Shown one piece after another: positions 39,001 through 50,411 of a stretch of 64,000 nt of DNA. This DNA comes from Phoronis australis (Eukaryota; Phoronida; Phoronidae), in the NCBI GenBank assembly GCA_002633005.1, contig NMRA01000321.1, positions 406,403 to 470,402 of the forward strand, read 5' to 3'. Position numbers and translations under genes: made by a program. Under the pieces are notes generated by a model. The model had not been told where the DNA came from, did not search any database, and saw only the letters and a list, made by a program, of their open reading frames with translations. The first letter of the stretch is position 1. Each line of letters starts with the position of its first letter.

Positions 39001-40523
39001 TCTCCCAGACATATTGTTAACTTATTTACTGCTTTTCGTAATTTAATTAATTACTCGTCGTCTACTCCGGAAGTGACGTTTTGGGAGGCAAGAATTTCGC
39101 GCCAATTTCTTTTCATATAGTCTGACTATGAGAACAGTCGAGTCAGTCATTGTTCTACCTCGTTTGTGATAAGTACGGTCGTCGTTTGCTTTTGCTTACG
39201 TGCGTACTGGGATGTACTCATTATCGTCTCAGGTACAGAAGAAGAACTGTCCCACTTGCCCGAGTGTCCTGCGACTCACTCCCACTGGAGGGTGATCTAA
39301 GCACCCAAACTGCTTACATCCTGTCGTGTGACCCCCCACACACCTGGCACCTTCTAAATAGCTCCAATACAAGTCCACAATAAACTTATCAAACTTAGGC
39401 TCACCGATCTGTTCAATGGATGACGAACTGTCCTCTTCACTGGGTGTCGAATGGGCCTGTATTCACTCCCACTACTCAACATCGCTGCAGGGCTGCTTAC
39501 AGGCTCTGGGCTAGAGACAACAGCACAGGGCGAATCACTGCTAGTTCCCGGAATTGTACGCAATGGGGTACGTTCGGAGGCACGGGTGACAGTAGATGAA
39601 GACGTGCCTCCAGTCACTGTATATAGTGGCCACAGCTCGCGAGGCTTCTCGCTTCAAAATCGCACTTCTCGGGGTTGGCGACGGAGCACTGCCGGGAATC
39701 AACACCGACGGTATGGTACCTTTTTTCAGGCGTTGTTTCGCAGGGACCTTCATCAATTCAGCGTACATATCTCTGTCGTAATCTGTGACGGCAGAAAATG
39801 CTTTCCACACACTCGGTAACCCTCCACTGCTTTGTACGTTGCGTGGACGGGTAGCGCTGCGTTCCTCACGTGAACGAGCTAGTCAAGTACGGCTAAGTGT
39901 GTCATCCTTCGGAAAGCGACGTAAGGTACCCAGGCAAAGCGCGTGTGAGACGATAATGAGTACATCCTGGCACGCAGCAACAGCGTGGCATGTTGACCGA
40001 CTTGTAAACAAAAGCAAACGACGATCGAACTTTTCACAACTGAGGTAGAACAATGACTGACTCGACAGCTCTCACAGTCAGACTATAATGAAAAGAAATT
40101 GGCGAGAAACTCTTGCCTCCCAAAACGTCACTTCCGGAGTAGAGGACGAGAATTTAATCAAATTACGAAAAGCTGTAATTAAGTGAAAAATGTATCTGGG
40201 ATAATCAACGAACCTTATTTTTGCTAAAAGTGACATGAAAAAAGGTTGCCTTCGCCTTTAATACTCAACCAATCAAATTAGACGCATGCACGTCTAATGA
40301 ATAACACTACGCTCACAAGCAGTTCTGGGAACAGGAAGGATTTAAAGTTTACCAGCTCTGAGTTCTGGGAACTATCCCCAGGTACTCCAGGGGCTTCATT
40401 ACTGAGAGGGTATCCAGTAGACTCAGGCTGATTTCCTCCACCGGCTGTTTCATTTGATAACTCAGGCCGTGCTTTGGGTTCAACAGAGTCCATTCGATGT
40501 ACCGATCTGTCGTCCATTTTCAT
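36072..40523 (-). CDS. predicted short coiled-coil protein, ~202-204 aa, not recognised
   Basis: Four minus-strand exons join with agreeing phases: 40353-40523, 38002-38172, 37690-37783 and 36072-36250. Donors are GTAAAC, GTACAG and GTACAT; acceptors end TTCTAG, CCTCAG and TTGCAG. The ATG at 40517 (AAAATGGAC) has better context than the one at 40523. Residues 1-57 are disordered and rich in Ser, Pro and Asn. The rest is mostly charged coiled coil (KLRKQVEEMSKEREANKKM, EREERIKDLRKKLEESE, RQERRRQKF). The last exon can read to a TAG at 36072, or splice at GTAAGA (36085) to an exon I did not find. Its position between two TNIP genes is suggestive, but it lacks the UBAN and zinc-finger motifs. Expression is unproven. 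Confidence 0.45.
37081..37290. mobile_element. MITE, CATGGGCGG family
   Basis: Begins CATGGGCGGCACACCAT and ends TGTTGCGCCGCCCATG, flanked by the perfect 5-bp repeat TACTA (37076-37080 and 37291-37295). The inside holds about three diverged modules, each with CTCACTTTTT or CCCACTTTTT, then AGTG(T/C)TGCGC(T/C)GCC. A relative is at 48973-49108. Confidence 0.85.
37305..37350 (+). other. possible tRNA T-arm relic
   Basis: CCAGGGTTCGAGTTCCAGG is close to a Pol III B box. No convincing A box or cloverleaf upstream, so at most a SINE fragment beside the MITE. Confidence 0.25.
38350..38432 (-). repeat. dispersed repeat with TCTCGTTTTC core, copy 3 (inverted)
   Basis: On the minus strand it reads GGACATTTGTCTCGTTTTCT, then CTGAGGCGGATCTTTT and CGCCAAATGGGGG, matching 10967-11085. 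Confidence 0.55.
38947..40257. mobile_element. TTAA-flanked foldback transposon with THAP relic (Kolobok-like)
   Basis: A 1311-bp element whose ends read AGGCGAAGGAAACC and GGTTGCCTTCGCCT, with TTAA on both sides (38943-38946 and 40258-40261). The left arm (38947 to about 39230) and right arm (about 39945 to 40257) are inverted copies sharing CTCCGGAAGTGACGTTTTGG. The interior carries a broken THAP-domain frame. TTAA target duplication plus a THAP domain fits Kolobok elements; piggyBac shares the TTAA site but lacks THAP. It lies in the first intron of the predicted coiled-coil gene. Confidence 0.85.
39405..39991 (-). pseudogene. degenerate THAP-domain transposase exon
   Basis: From an ATG at 39991: MPRCCCVPGCTHY, the usual start of a THAP zinc finger. 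A frameshift then leads into LRRFPKDDT (the FPKD-type motif), a stop, and later VWKAFSAVTDYDRDMYAELM and RLKKGTIPSVL, which resembles the THAP C-terminal AVPS(I/V)F-type motif. The Cys-x2-His pair expected before it is gone. The frame then runs through a Ser/Pro-rich stretch to a donor GTGAGC at 39404. A duplicated piece of the start (CVLGCTHYRL) lies in the left arm on the plus strand. The frame is broken by both shift and stop. Confidence 0.7.
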
Positions 40524-40529
40524 GCAAAT

Positions 40530-43500
40530 TTGAGAGCGAAACCTGGATTTCTATATGAAGAAACGAGTTGCAAACTTCCGCAGAAAACGTGCGCTGAAAT
40601 GTAGAGCAACGGGATTCTTATCAATGACGTTCTCTCATCAGAGCTCTTGATAACATACATTTGGAAAACGGTGAGGGAGTGAGGTGAATTTTGATAATCG
40701 AACAAGAAACGTAACCCATGCAATCTAAAACTTTTGAACAATGTTTTCAGTATTCTGCTTCTCGTTATTTCTGCTGGGTGTGCAACAAAATTGGGCCATT
40801 TACCAAACAGGTATAAGCAGAAGTTAGATTTAGTGATAAGATAAGTGTTATCGAACAAGTCTTGACATGCAGCTGAAAAGACTAGAGCTGGTTTGAGGTC
40901 TAAGAGGATGCCACAACCATATTTTGCAAAAAATGACCTCTTCGGATGCCTTTCTTTGTTTACTTTGGTTGGTTTATTCTGGTTGGGATGACTGGCATCC
41001 CACAATTGCGACAGATCTTGCACATATATCCGCTTGTTTGTGCAAATGTCTATTGGACTGACGAGAACGAAGATGACGAAGGAGACATCACACTAAGTAC
41101 ATTTGCTGTGGTTGCTCGTGTCACTGTTGCGACAAGGCCTACAGCTAGGGTCACACGGCTAGGGTCACACAGCTAGGGTCACACAGCTAGGGTCACACAG
41201 CTAGGGTCACACAGCTAGGGTCACACAACTACTAGGATCACACAGCTAGGGTCACAAAGGCGCAAGGAGTAATGAATAACCAATCTCGATTGCCACTGAC
41301 TCGGATGTCGTCAGTACGCGTTGATAAATCTATGACGTCGTAAAGGGAACCGGTTGAGCAAAGACTCTGAAGGAAACCGCGGCCCAGTAAGCCCCAAAAT
41401 CGGCAGTCTGGTCCACGGCACACATGTGTTTCCCTTTCTTGGTTGCGTCGCGTGATCTCAGCCACCTCCAGTCTGTTTAGTTCTCTTTCTGAATCCAGTT
41501 CACCAGGTTTGGTGAATTGAATAATCCAAAGACCAGTTTGTTTGTGCAACTAGTTCGGCAAGGGGTGTTTAGTTTGCATACGCTTAAGTTTACCTAGTTG
41601 TAAACAAGGTATTCTATATTTAAGCTATGCACACGCGTTAAATTAATTATACACGTACACGTAGAAGCGTATTTAATGACAGAAATACCGTCCTTGTTTT
41701 CAGCGAATGATTGGCTCACAGCAAAAATTGTCGATTTGTAATGAAATGAAAAAAAAACAACGGGTTGTATCGGACATTTTATGCTCTAGTGGTCAAACCG
41801 AATAATTTCAACTGAAAATTCTAATCACATTCAACGAAAGTCTCAATGTTGTGACGTTTGCACTCGTCGTTGAGCAGGTATGTACGGTGACCAAACATCT
41901 GTCGGCAGATGACATGTGGGAAGAAAAATGTTGATGCTTTCGGAAACCTACATGAGTCACCACTCCTGTTGTTTAACTGGGATTTTCCTTGACGTCACTT
42001 GACCTTTGGGAAATTCCTTTTCTCCCGGTTTGATGATTTCTTTGTTTGCGTCGTTGTAATGATGGAACCTGTTATGTCGGTCGTAGGAAGAGCGTTTTTC
42101 AGCTAATCAACTGATTACAATACACCGTTGAGAAAAAAGGAGGTCTGGGAAAAACAAATTTAGGTCTACGAATGTAGCCAGGTGTAACGTATAACACTGA
42201 AGAAAGTCCAGATCCGAAATTACCATGACTGTAAGTATCGTTAGCCTTAGTAATCGGATTCCCTGATCGCGGAGTATTGGAGACACGAGGGACAACTACA
42301 TGCAGTGAACAAAGATCCGTAAATGGGCAAACAAAATTGGATTGTTGGCTCTATCCGTGAGTCACCGTAGGTGCGGCGTGAAAACCTGCCAGACGAGATG
42401 GGAAGTGCCAACAAGATGATGCCCGCACAATTCACCGTGAAGGGCATATAGAATTGCAACCCGTCTATAATTATATTTACATGCATAAAGGCAGATATAG
42501 GTATATTATATCGGAACGGGAAACGAAGAAGTTCAATCACGCAGAGAGGAGCTCAAAACGTGCCGAACGGCTCTCGACTCAAGATCACCACGCAAGGTCT
42601 TTGCGGAGTAACCATATGCAAAGCCTCACGAACGCATCCGAGGAGAATGCATACTATTAGTTTTAGAAGCAAATCTCCTGGTCTGGATGGTATTTTTCAG
42701 GGTTGTTTTGGCCAGAGCTGGGGCGTTAGGAGGTCACCTTATTTCACAGTGACATTAGCCCACTTCTATGTTAGTCGAACCGAGTGCACAGTGGGATACA
42801 ACCAAACCACTCCCAGGACGATTTTCAAAAAACACCGTCATACATTACTTACAGTACTTACGTCCAAAAGTGACTATGAAAACCTCTTCGGCACGGTGAT
42901 TTAAATACTCAGCTTTCAATTAATGTGGTCGTCTCGGCCAATGGCAATAGGGGCCTGCGCTGCCTTGCGGTATCATACGGATCATATCAACGTACGCTCG
43001 AGTCATAGCGAAGCTGATTGGTTAACGATGTGGCTCAGACAGCGGCTGCCGAGACTGACGAAGCCTATTGATTACATCGTGGGTTTTTCCGTTCTCATAA
43101 AGAACGAAAAGTGAAACACCCAGTCACAAGCCCATGTACACTGAACTTCGCAAGTTCTGTGACTTTGAAATGTTATGGTGTAATCTACTCTGATTTTTCT
43201 AAAGCCTGGTTGCCTGGATGATTTTTGACATACACGTGTACAGTATATTTCTACAATGGGAGCGTATGGCTAAGTAGTTTGATTCGAAAGGTGTATTTAG
43301 ATAGGCAACTGACTACACAAGGAAATTTTCTAAAAATTCGGCTGATTAAATAGCTTTCATTACACATGCTGAACATATGTAGGTCGTATGTGAGCGACGG
43401 TGGATAGATTGCAAGTCTGATAAGTCGCCCATCAAAGTATTACAAGGTCGTTCTTCGAATCAGCGGACCTTGCTCATTTTTCCTTTAGGGGAATATTTTT

Positions 43501-44190
43501 ATTTACCTTTCATTTGAGACACAGCCCAATGCATTCATCAACCTAACAAATGAAACGTTTCAACTGAATCATCGACATAAAAGATCCCCTTCGCTTCCCG
43601 GACTTTCAAGCTCAGTTCAACAAACTCAGTACAACAAGTGTTCGAGGTTCAGCGTCAGCCGTCATTAGTAAACTAATATTTAATCGTGTTTTGAACCAAA
43701 AAAGTCTCGTTAAAGATGTTTTTTGTGAAGCACGAGCATTTAATGTGTACACATCATCTGTTTGCATTTTCATTCTTCCATAGTGGACGCAGTCTATACA
43801 ACGAGTTTAACACCGCCAGTTTTCTGATTTAGTTTGCTAGACCAAGATCTTTTTGTTTGCACGTTTGCAGAAAATTTCCAGTGACGTCCCTGGAAAACTC
43901 AAAGGGTATCGGCCTATTTCATTGCTATTTGCTTTGCATTAGCGCTCTATAGATAATTCAAAGTTGTTATCTTTATCCTAGCTTTATCTTATTGATAAAT
44001 GTGAAACTTGGCAATCGTATTACTAAATTACCGTGGTCATAGGAAAAACCCAGTGTGTCGGTTAAAGAGCTTTAAGGTTAATAGTTTAATTGTTGGGAAA
44101 ACCCAACTATCACAACCAATATAGTCTATAAAGTGATATCAGCAATAACACCTTGTCCCGGAATTGCAATTAACCTGTGTATTTCGTCAG
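40530..44190. other. non-coding stretch, no confident gene
   Basis: Holds a minus-strand open frame of 167 codons (40520-41023) and one of 103 codons (41238-41549, with LDSERELNRLEVAEITRRNQ) without known domains or splice context, plus the minisatellite at 41143. Probably intergenic. Confidence 0.4.
41143..41254. repeat. 14-bp minisatellite
   Basis: About eight direct copies of CTAGGGTCACACAG with small variations (one CACGG, one with an extra CTA). No spacers, so not a CRISPR. Confidence 0.92.
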
Positions 44191-44197
44191 AAACAAC

Positions 44198-45199
44198 TTT
44201 ATTTTTTTATTTTTTAATGTAATATTTATAATGAGGGTAGCCCCATCAGTTCACACTACTTTCCATGGGGGCCTTCAGTAAAAAACAAACATATAAGAAG
44301 ACAAAAACAGAATTACAAAATGAAAAGCAAATTTAAGTAATAAGCAAACAATAAGAAATTAACACGGAAAGACTGATGAAGCAAAATGAAAAATAAAATA
44401 TGATAAACAGAAGATAAAGAAATTAAGACAAAATAATTAACTAAAAAATAAATATGAATATGAAAAATTAAAAACAGACAATAAATAATTGATAAAAGTA
44501 AGATATTATATAAATAACAAATAAATAAACATGCAATTCTTAGACACTACATGAAGTTAAATCTATTTCTTATAATTCTTTTAAAGGTTGGAAAGGATGA
44601 TGTAGATTTGGCATCTGTAGGGAGAGAGTTCCATGAAAAGGGCCTGCTGAAGGAATAATGATTTTTCCCAGTTTCGCTTCTGCGTTTAGGAAGATTGAAA
44701 TCAAATGATGATGAGAACCTAGTATTGTAGGGATTAGCAGTCATCTTAAACTTAGCACATATGGTGGAACAAGACCTTTAAAACATTTGTACATACAACA
44801 AGCAGATATGTGTAGGAAATGATGTTTTGAGTGGATTTTCATTATACCAGTCTCTTTATGAAGGTTTTCGATGTTAATATCTCTAACACCAGCTCCCAGA
44901 ATAATCCGGGCAGCTCTATTTTGGATAACCTGGATGGTTTTCATACCCTTGCCTGATGCAACACCCCACACTGGGAGGAAATAATCTAGGTGAGGTTGAA
45001 TGATAGCATTAAAAAGGGTTTTCAGTGTTGCTCTGTTAACAAATTTACTGCTGCGTTTCAATACGCCAATTTTCTTAGACACCTTTTTCGAGATATAATC
45101 AACGTGGTGAGAGAATTTAAGATTTTGATCAAATATAAGTCCCAGATATTTAAAGGAATTGACGTTCTCAATTGGTCTCAATTCGATTAAGGCCACACA
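44198..45199 (-). mobile_element. 5'-truncated LINE (non-LTR retrotransposon), RT C-terminus
   Basis: The minus-strand frame 45196-44741 has FKYLGLIFDQNLKFSHHV, ISKKVSKKIGVLKR, LKTLFNAIIQPHLDY, PVWG and IQNRAARIILGA, then LHKETGIMKI. A second frame (44744-44547) continues with NPYNTRFSSSFDF and FSRPFSWNSLP. This is the classic end of a non-LTR reverse transcriptase ORF. The two frames overlap at 44741-44744, so one frameshift has broken it. An A-rich 3' UTR runs to about 44198. Only the last third of the ORF remains. Clade (Jockey/CR1-like) not resolved. Confidence 0.88.
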
Positions 45200-45547
45200 G
45201 CGTTATCAAATCGATCTCTTTTCTATTTACCCTTTTTGTTCTATTTTCAGATTAGTTTTTGTGTTTGAGAAGAAATGACGTTTTGTTATTTCTATCAAAC
45301 TAGCTCATTGAATTTACTTGGCAACAAGCGTTATTTACGGCAGCCGTTGGAACAAGACAGCCCTCAATTATGCAGGTATCCTGTAACTAAACCTTGCCTT
45401 TCATTCACAGATTAAAAGAACGCGTTGGCGATTTTTGTAAGAGCATGGGTGCCTATGACTAAACAACCATTTATTGACGTATTGCACAAACGCCAGTATC
45501 ATGCAGAGTAAACAAATGTCTCTTGTATGAAGTTGCTTTTGAGCGCC

Positions 45548-45605
45548 AGTGCTGGGTTGGATGAAACTTTATTTTATCCGCTGGATAAGTTTGATTCTTG
45601 CATGA
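45548..45605 (-). repeat. half copy of the AGTTGCATAAA palindromic MITE
   Basis: Shares GCTGGGTTG-type start, TATCCGCTGGATAAGTTTGA and TTGCATGAC with the right half of 29834-29987 read on the minus strand. Confidence 0.6.
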
Positions 45606-45979
45606 CATCAAACACAATGTTCATGCAAGAATCCGTATATTCCTACAAAAGCATCCTGCCACCTGACCCGCTATGGGGCAAAAAGGAAGACCAAAAAAGC
45701 TGAACCATAGGTCCCATGAGACTTGAAGAGTTTCAAAATTCATTTTTGCTTTCTCTTAAAAATTATATTTACACACAAATGGTCACCGGCCCAATAGGGC
45801 TTTACACAAGAAATTAACAAAAATAAAACACCCGCAATATGGATGGTCATAACAGTTTCCTTCCGTTCTCCACGCAGAACGTAGTGGAAATGTTCTACCG
45901 CAAGCAGGGATTTTCAAACCCGACTCGAATGTAGGCTGACATGGGCCCCTTTCATCCGCTCCCTTTAGTTAATGATGAA

Positions 45980-46215
45980 TGGTCACGTGCAAACGAATCA
46001 ATTACCACTCTAATTTATTCCATCATGGTTAAAACATTCGATGAATGGACACTGGCGCAATCAATTACTACTCCATGTAGGACGTTTTTTGTCGAAGAAT
46101 CAATTGGATTCCTTCAGGATAAAAACATCTGAAGAATGAAGAATCAATTACTAGTCCGGGTAAAAACGTTTTCGTTGAAGAATCAATTCGTTCACATCGC
46201 GGTTAGAACGTCTTC
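45980..46215. repeat. degenerate ~55-60-bp tandem repeat
   Basis: Successive units begin GAATCAATTAC, CAATCAATTACTACTCC, GAATCAATTGGATTCC, GAATCAATTACTAGTCC and GAATCAATTCGTTCAC, each followed by TAAAAACATT or GTAAAAACGTTTTCG-type sequence. Divergence between units is high. Confidence 0.65.
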
Positions 46216-46262
46216 GGCCAGAACTCGGAAATTTAGTCTCACCCACTTAGACGCACTGCCGC

Positions 46263-46450
46263 TCAAGGGTTTATTGATGTATGTTGTGTGTATTGCTCAA
46301 AGCTCAACAAATCCATGGCATATTTTGTGGAACTAAGTGGTGCTCCAACGGACTGATAGTGCGACATCGCTAGGCACTCAGCAAAAGATTCCTTGCATTG
46401 ATCCCAATTCTGACTATACATGTACTTCTCCCATTCTCGTGGTACCTGAC
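46263..46450 (-). CDS. possible terminal exon of an unknown minus-strand gene
   Basis: After an acceptor TTCTCACTCAG (46451) the frame reads QVPREWEKYMYSQNWDQCKE, SFAECLAMSHYQSVG and on to a TGA at 46263. The composition looks coding, and AATAAA lies at the very end of the frame. No family recognised. It could pair with the candidate first exon at 48430-48494, but the joining exons were not found. Confidence 0.3.
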
Positions 46451-46769
46451 CTGAGTGAGAACCTTGAACACTGAAGCGGTAGTATTTCAATAACGTATCA
46501 CTAAACGTTCATCACAGAACGATAAAAGTACTAGTAATTATGATAACAAGAATTTGCAGCCGCTATAAAAATTGTCTAGTAAATGGCAAGATAACTTAGA
46601 AAACTTATTTCCAGTTGTCTACTGGACTTAAAACCCTTCACACCATGGCCATAAGTATTTAAATTCAGTTACTAGCAATTTTGGTATGATATTTTAAATA
46701 TTTCTTCATCTATTTGTAAACTTCTGATCCTGAAATAGATCAAAGATTATAAATTAAAAAAATTGTGTG

Positions 46770-46820
46770 ATGTCATCAGTGGAAGTCAAGTCGCCGCCAT
46801 CGTGTTATTTTTATCAGTCG
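46770..46820 (+). other. possible plus-strand first coding exon
   Basis: ATG then SSVEVKSPPSCYFYQSS, running into a donor TCGTCG|GTGAGC. A second open stretch follows at 46970-47154. No family recognised; the call rests only on frame and donor. Confidence 0.2.
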
Positions 46821-46969
46821 TCGGTGAGCCTCGGTGTGGTCTCGAAAAGAGCTGAATATTGCCTGAGACTCGTTACGAAAAGTGTGTGCGGAGGATGTAC
46901 TAATACCAATCGGATAGAAAATCGCTCAGAAAAGGCACAGGTTCGTGCTACGGTCCGAGTATGACAGTT

Positions 46970-47154
46970 CACGTACACCGACCAGTTCAGTGGCCACGTA
47001 GCCCATTTTAAAGAATCGTGCTTCGACTTGTGGCAGAAACTGAGACTTGATGGAGGTTTCTCCAACATGGAAATGCGTTTGATGGACAAAAACAATGTGT
47101 TGCGTTACACCGATGCATCGAACGTGGTTCTGAGTCAGGCATATATTGAGTGAT
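46970..47154 (+). pseudogene. possible exon or transposase relic
   Basis: Open for about 60 codons: TYTDQFSGHVAHFKESCFD, LWQKLRLDGGFSNMEMRL, MDKNNVLRYTDASNV, ending AYIE and TGA. The wording is protein-like, but I know no family for it. An in-frame TGA precedes it at about 46962. Confidence 0.28.
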
Positions 47155-48429
47155 CCCTAGTTTTAATTAGTCCGACCGTCAGCACGTGCAGCACAGTGGT
47201 TTTGGAACAGACAACAAAGAAACGACTGTTATTTACCACATGTGAAATCCACGGTTAGCGTCACAATAATTAGATATGGTGGTTCCTGATAAACGCACTC
47301 GACATTCGAAGAAATCAGGTATCAACATGGCTGCTATTCGCAACTGGTCTTAAACATTTGGGGTAAAGGTTTGGGTTATAGATTTACAATTTGTGCCATA
47401 TGTATATTGCTAAACACTTAAGTGCACAGCAAATTAAAACGTGATTCAATAAAAAGGTGAAAATGTCTGCTCTGAAATTTGGGACTGTCTGCAGACAGAG
47501 TAGGCTCCGACTCGGCTTGACTCGCCGCAGACGATGGTGCGGGAAGGTCGAGTTGGTACATTGTACATTTGCACGGCCTCAAAAAGGGTAAGTTTGCCGA
47601 AATGAGGAAGTCTAACTCATTGCCTGTTTCACCTATGGCCCGAGTGTTGTCCTTACCTCTATCTCCATCACCTGAATTTAAATTACTCTTCCAGCTCGCT
47701 CTTTAAGTCTTTGTACTCTCCGTCATTGCATACTATATTGTCAACTGGTTTAACGCCTTCCATTGATGACATGTGGTGCGAAACGAAAAAAAAAGTTTCT
47801 TTAAAATTCAAAATCCTTAATTATTTCCAAATACATGTAAGTGCCTCTTTAGTTACTAAAGGTTTCGTGTTATAGAATTATTTTACGCGGTCAAAAATAA
47901 GTGCAAAATCCATTGTAGGGATGCTCAACGTTTGTAGTGATGCGCATGCGTCACGTGATCAATACTGTAAAGATGATGCAGCCTGTTTCCAGCTACGTTC
48001 TGTTGATCCAAGATAGAGTCTCGAGAAGAACTACATGTAGTTTGACCAGGTGCTTCGCTTGCAATGCTTGGCGATACCTCGGTAAGAATTGTTTTTTGTC
48101 TATTCTACAAGCCTGCGCTTACAGAACGCAGCCCCTAGAGTTCATTAAGAAGAACGAGTTACGTATATGGGTGAATTGACCCACATAGCCTCATGTCTAT
48201 TAAGCCAATTTGGAAAAAAAGATATGGGCCCAAGTTCAACTTTCTGTTCTCTTTCGCTTCCAATTTTAATGGGCCCATTGGCCCGAGGTAATCAATCACT
48301 AGTTCGTCATTGAAATCATTTTTGCGCTTTCGACGCGAGAACGCTCATAAAATTGTCATCCTTGCTGAGCCCTAGAAACAGGCATTTACATCACGTCTCG
48401 TTTACGGTCTGCAGAAGATTAGGCTTTAC
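47155..48429. other. non-coding stretch, no confident gene
   Basis: One minus-strand mini-frame near 47680-47780 (MSSMEGVKPVDNIV, then DGEYKDLKSELEE and a stop) is the only coding-like item. Otherwise nothing. Confidence 0.35.
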
Positions 48430-48494
48430 CTGGAACGCATGCTCACATTTCCATCCTCGAACGTTACATGTATACTTTTGACTTTCGACGCCAT
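48430..48494 (-). CDS. candidate first coding exon of an unknown gene
   Basis: The minus strand reads AAAATGGCGTCG: a start codon inside a YY1-like motif, as in many animal genes. It continues MASKVKSIHVTFEDGNVSMR and then CCAG|GTAAAGCC, a good donor, in phase 2. Downstream exons were not identified with confidence; the terminal exon candidate at 46263-46450 is on the same strand. Confidence 0.35.
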
Positions 48495-48972
48495 TTTGTC
48501 GGGTATGTAAATATCAACAGATCGCATCGCTTGGAGAATTCGTGGATAAAGGCCAAGAAGGCCACAACTGCAATTTTTACAGTTGTAACTGCAGGACGAG
48601 GACGTATAAGATAGAGTGGCTGTAGCCACTGCTTAGATTCGGCAGCTGCAGGGGGCGCTGGAGAGAAAAAAGGTGTCACGGTGGACGTGACCATGGATTT
48701 AGAAGAGACACATTTAAAAACGTTTGTTGTCAAAATTGAAATGAATAAAAAATTATCACTGACAAACATACCTGAGCATCATAGCAAATACATGTTGACG
48801 CTTAAACTCGTAAATACACATTCGCAAATATTATGTAATACCTGAATACATTTATGCAAGATTATTGGGTATACAAATAAATAAAAATACTTTTTTAATA
48901 TAACTAAACGATACCAGGGTACAGTGTAGTGTATATGAAGATAAAAAATATATAATGCTATTCCTACTAATG

Positions 48973-49108
48973 CATGGGCGGTGCAGCACTGAAAAAAGTG
49001 GGGGGGGACTAAAGCCCCTCAGCCCCCCTGTGGTGCATCGCTTATAGCAGGGTAGCTCTGGAAAAGTGGGGCTATAGCCCCCCAGTCCCCTATGGTGCGC
49101 CGCCCATG
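48973..49108. mobile_element. MITE, CATGGGCGG family
   Basis: CATGGGCGGTGCAGCACTG at the left and GGTGCGCCGCCCATG at the right form inverted ends. Flanks TAATG and TAATA match at four of five positions. Inside are two modules with AAAAGTGGGG and CTATAGCCCC. Related to 37081-37290. Confidence 0.8.
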
Positions 49109-49109
49109 T

Positions 49110-50400
49110 AATATCAAAGACAAGTATTAGGAATGAAGTATGGTTTAAACAAGTAGTCATTTTCCGATAATGCTACAACGAAGCAATACATTTCGCCTTG
49201 ATACTTTGAGAAGGTACAATTTTGGCACACGTACAGTTATTCATAAGTAAAGTAATAACCATGTACTTGGATATATTCAGGACATTGCAATGTCCTGCTG
49301 TTTCCAACAGTTTGTTTCACCATGTACTACAGAAACAAATCATGGAATTTAAGCCATTGCTCATGGCATGAGATCTTCGAGCAAGTAATACATGTACATT
49401 CACCTCGAGTAGAGTATTAAAGGCTATTATCGAGATAAAACAATCGTTTATGACAATTCTTCTTCTTTATCCTACATCGTCTACAATAAACGTGTTCATA
49501 GTTCAAATCAAACTTAAATATAAGACACTAGATGTACATGGCGAGGACGGGTTATTACCTTTTTGCTACCAGTATAATTTAACGTAGCATCAACTCACCA
49601 CTTCAAATCGTTTACAGTCTCTCACAGCCACTTACATGTCTGCTTTAGGCCACTTCCATACATTGTGTAATATTCAAATTCTGATGCATGACCCATACAT
49701 GACCACTTTTCTTCAGCACCGTCTTGGTAGTGTACATGTACTTATAGTGAAAACTTGAGCAAATAATTGCAAAACTTCTTGCGCATTTAACAAAGCTTTA
49801 TCTTGTCTACAGTCTGGAAGTGACATGCCGAGCACTTGTTAAATATTTGAGGCAAAGACCACTTTTGTTGAAAGCTCACTTGTCGTGTTGAAGTTTTTAC
49901 TATTTTGATGACAATTCGTAGCGTCCACGGACAGGATAACACGTGATAAGAGGATACTTGTAATTGTCAATTATTAATATTCCGTTGGAATTAAGGTATA
50001 AAAATTCATTTTTATCTTCATTTTATTAGGTGATACTTAGAAACATTCAGCGACAAACTAATTGTTTCAATGCGAAATCTAAGTTTAAATCTGCAGGTAC
50101 ATGTAGTTGCCACTTGTTAACTAACGATTCTTTCCAGCGATGACATCGGTTTTTGAAGCCGAGGAAGTTAACCTCTGCAAGGTGTTCGCTATTTTCACTG
50201 CACCCCGAAACATTAAGTTGTTCCCATTTTCACTGCACCCCGATACATTCGTTGGGTACCAAATGTACTGCATTCGAACAGACACCTTACGGCGGAGTTG
50301 GTGGCATTGGATAACTACACATCCAACCTAAAATATACCTGCTCTTGTGGAGACCAAGTGCGGGGCGGAACGAGCATGAACGCGTAACAGCTGGATACAC
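49110..50400. other. intergenic, downstream of TNIP copy B
   Basis: AT-rich. Near 50190-50250 the phrase TTTTCACTGCACCCCGA occurs twice, 36 bp apart, as a short tandem duplication. No gene recognised. Confidence 0.4.
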
Positions 50401-50405
50401 GGGAT

Positions 50406-50411
50406 TTTATT
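50406..50411 (-). terminator. candidate polyadenylation signal of TNIP copy B
   Basis: Minus-strand AATAAA about 295 bases beyond the TGA stop of copy B. It is the first such hexamer I noticed downstream. Confidence 0.4.

Noticed and set aside
40520-41023. 167-codon minus-strand open frame
   Set aside because: No recognisable domain, no splice partner and ordinary composition; it reads through the 5' UTR side of the coiled-coil gene. Probably chance.
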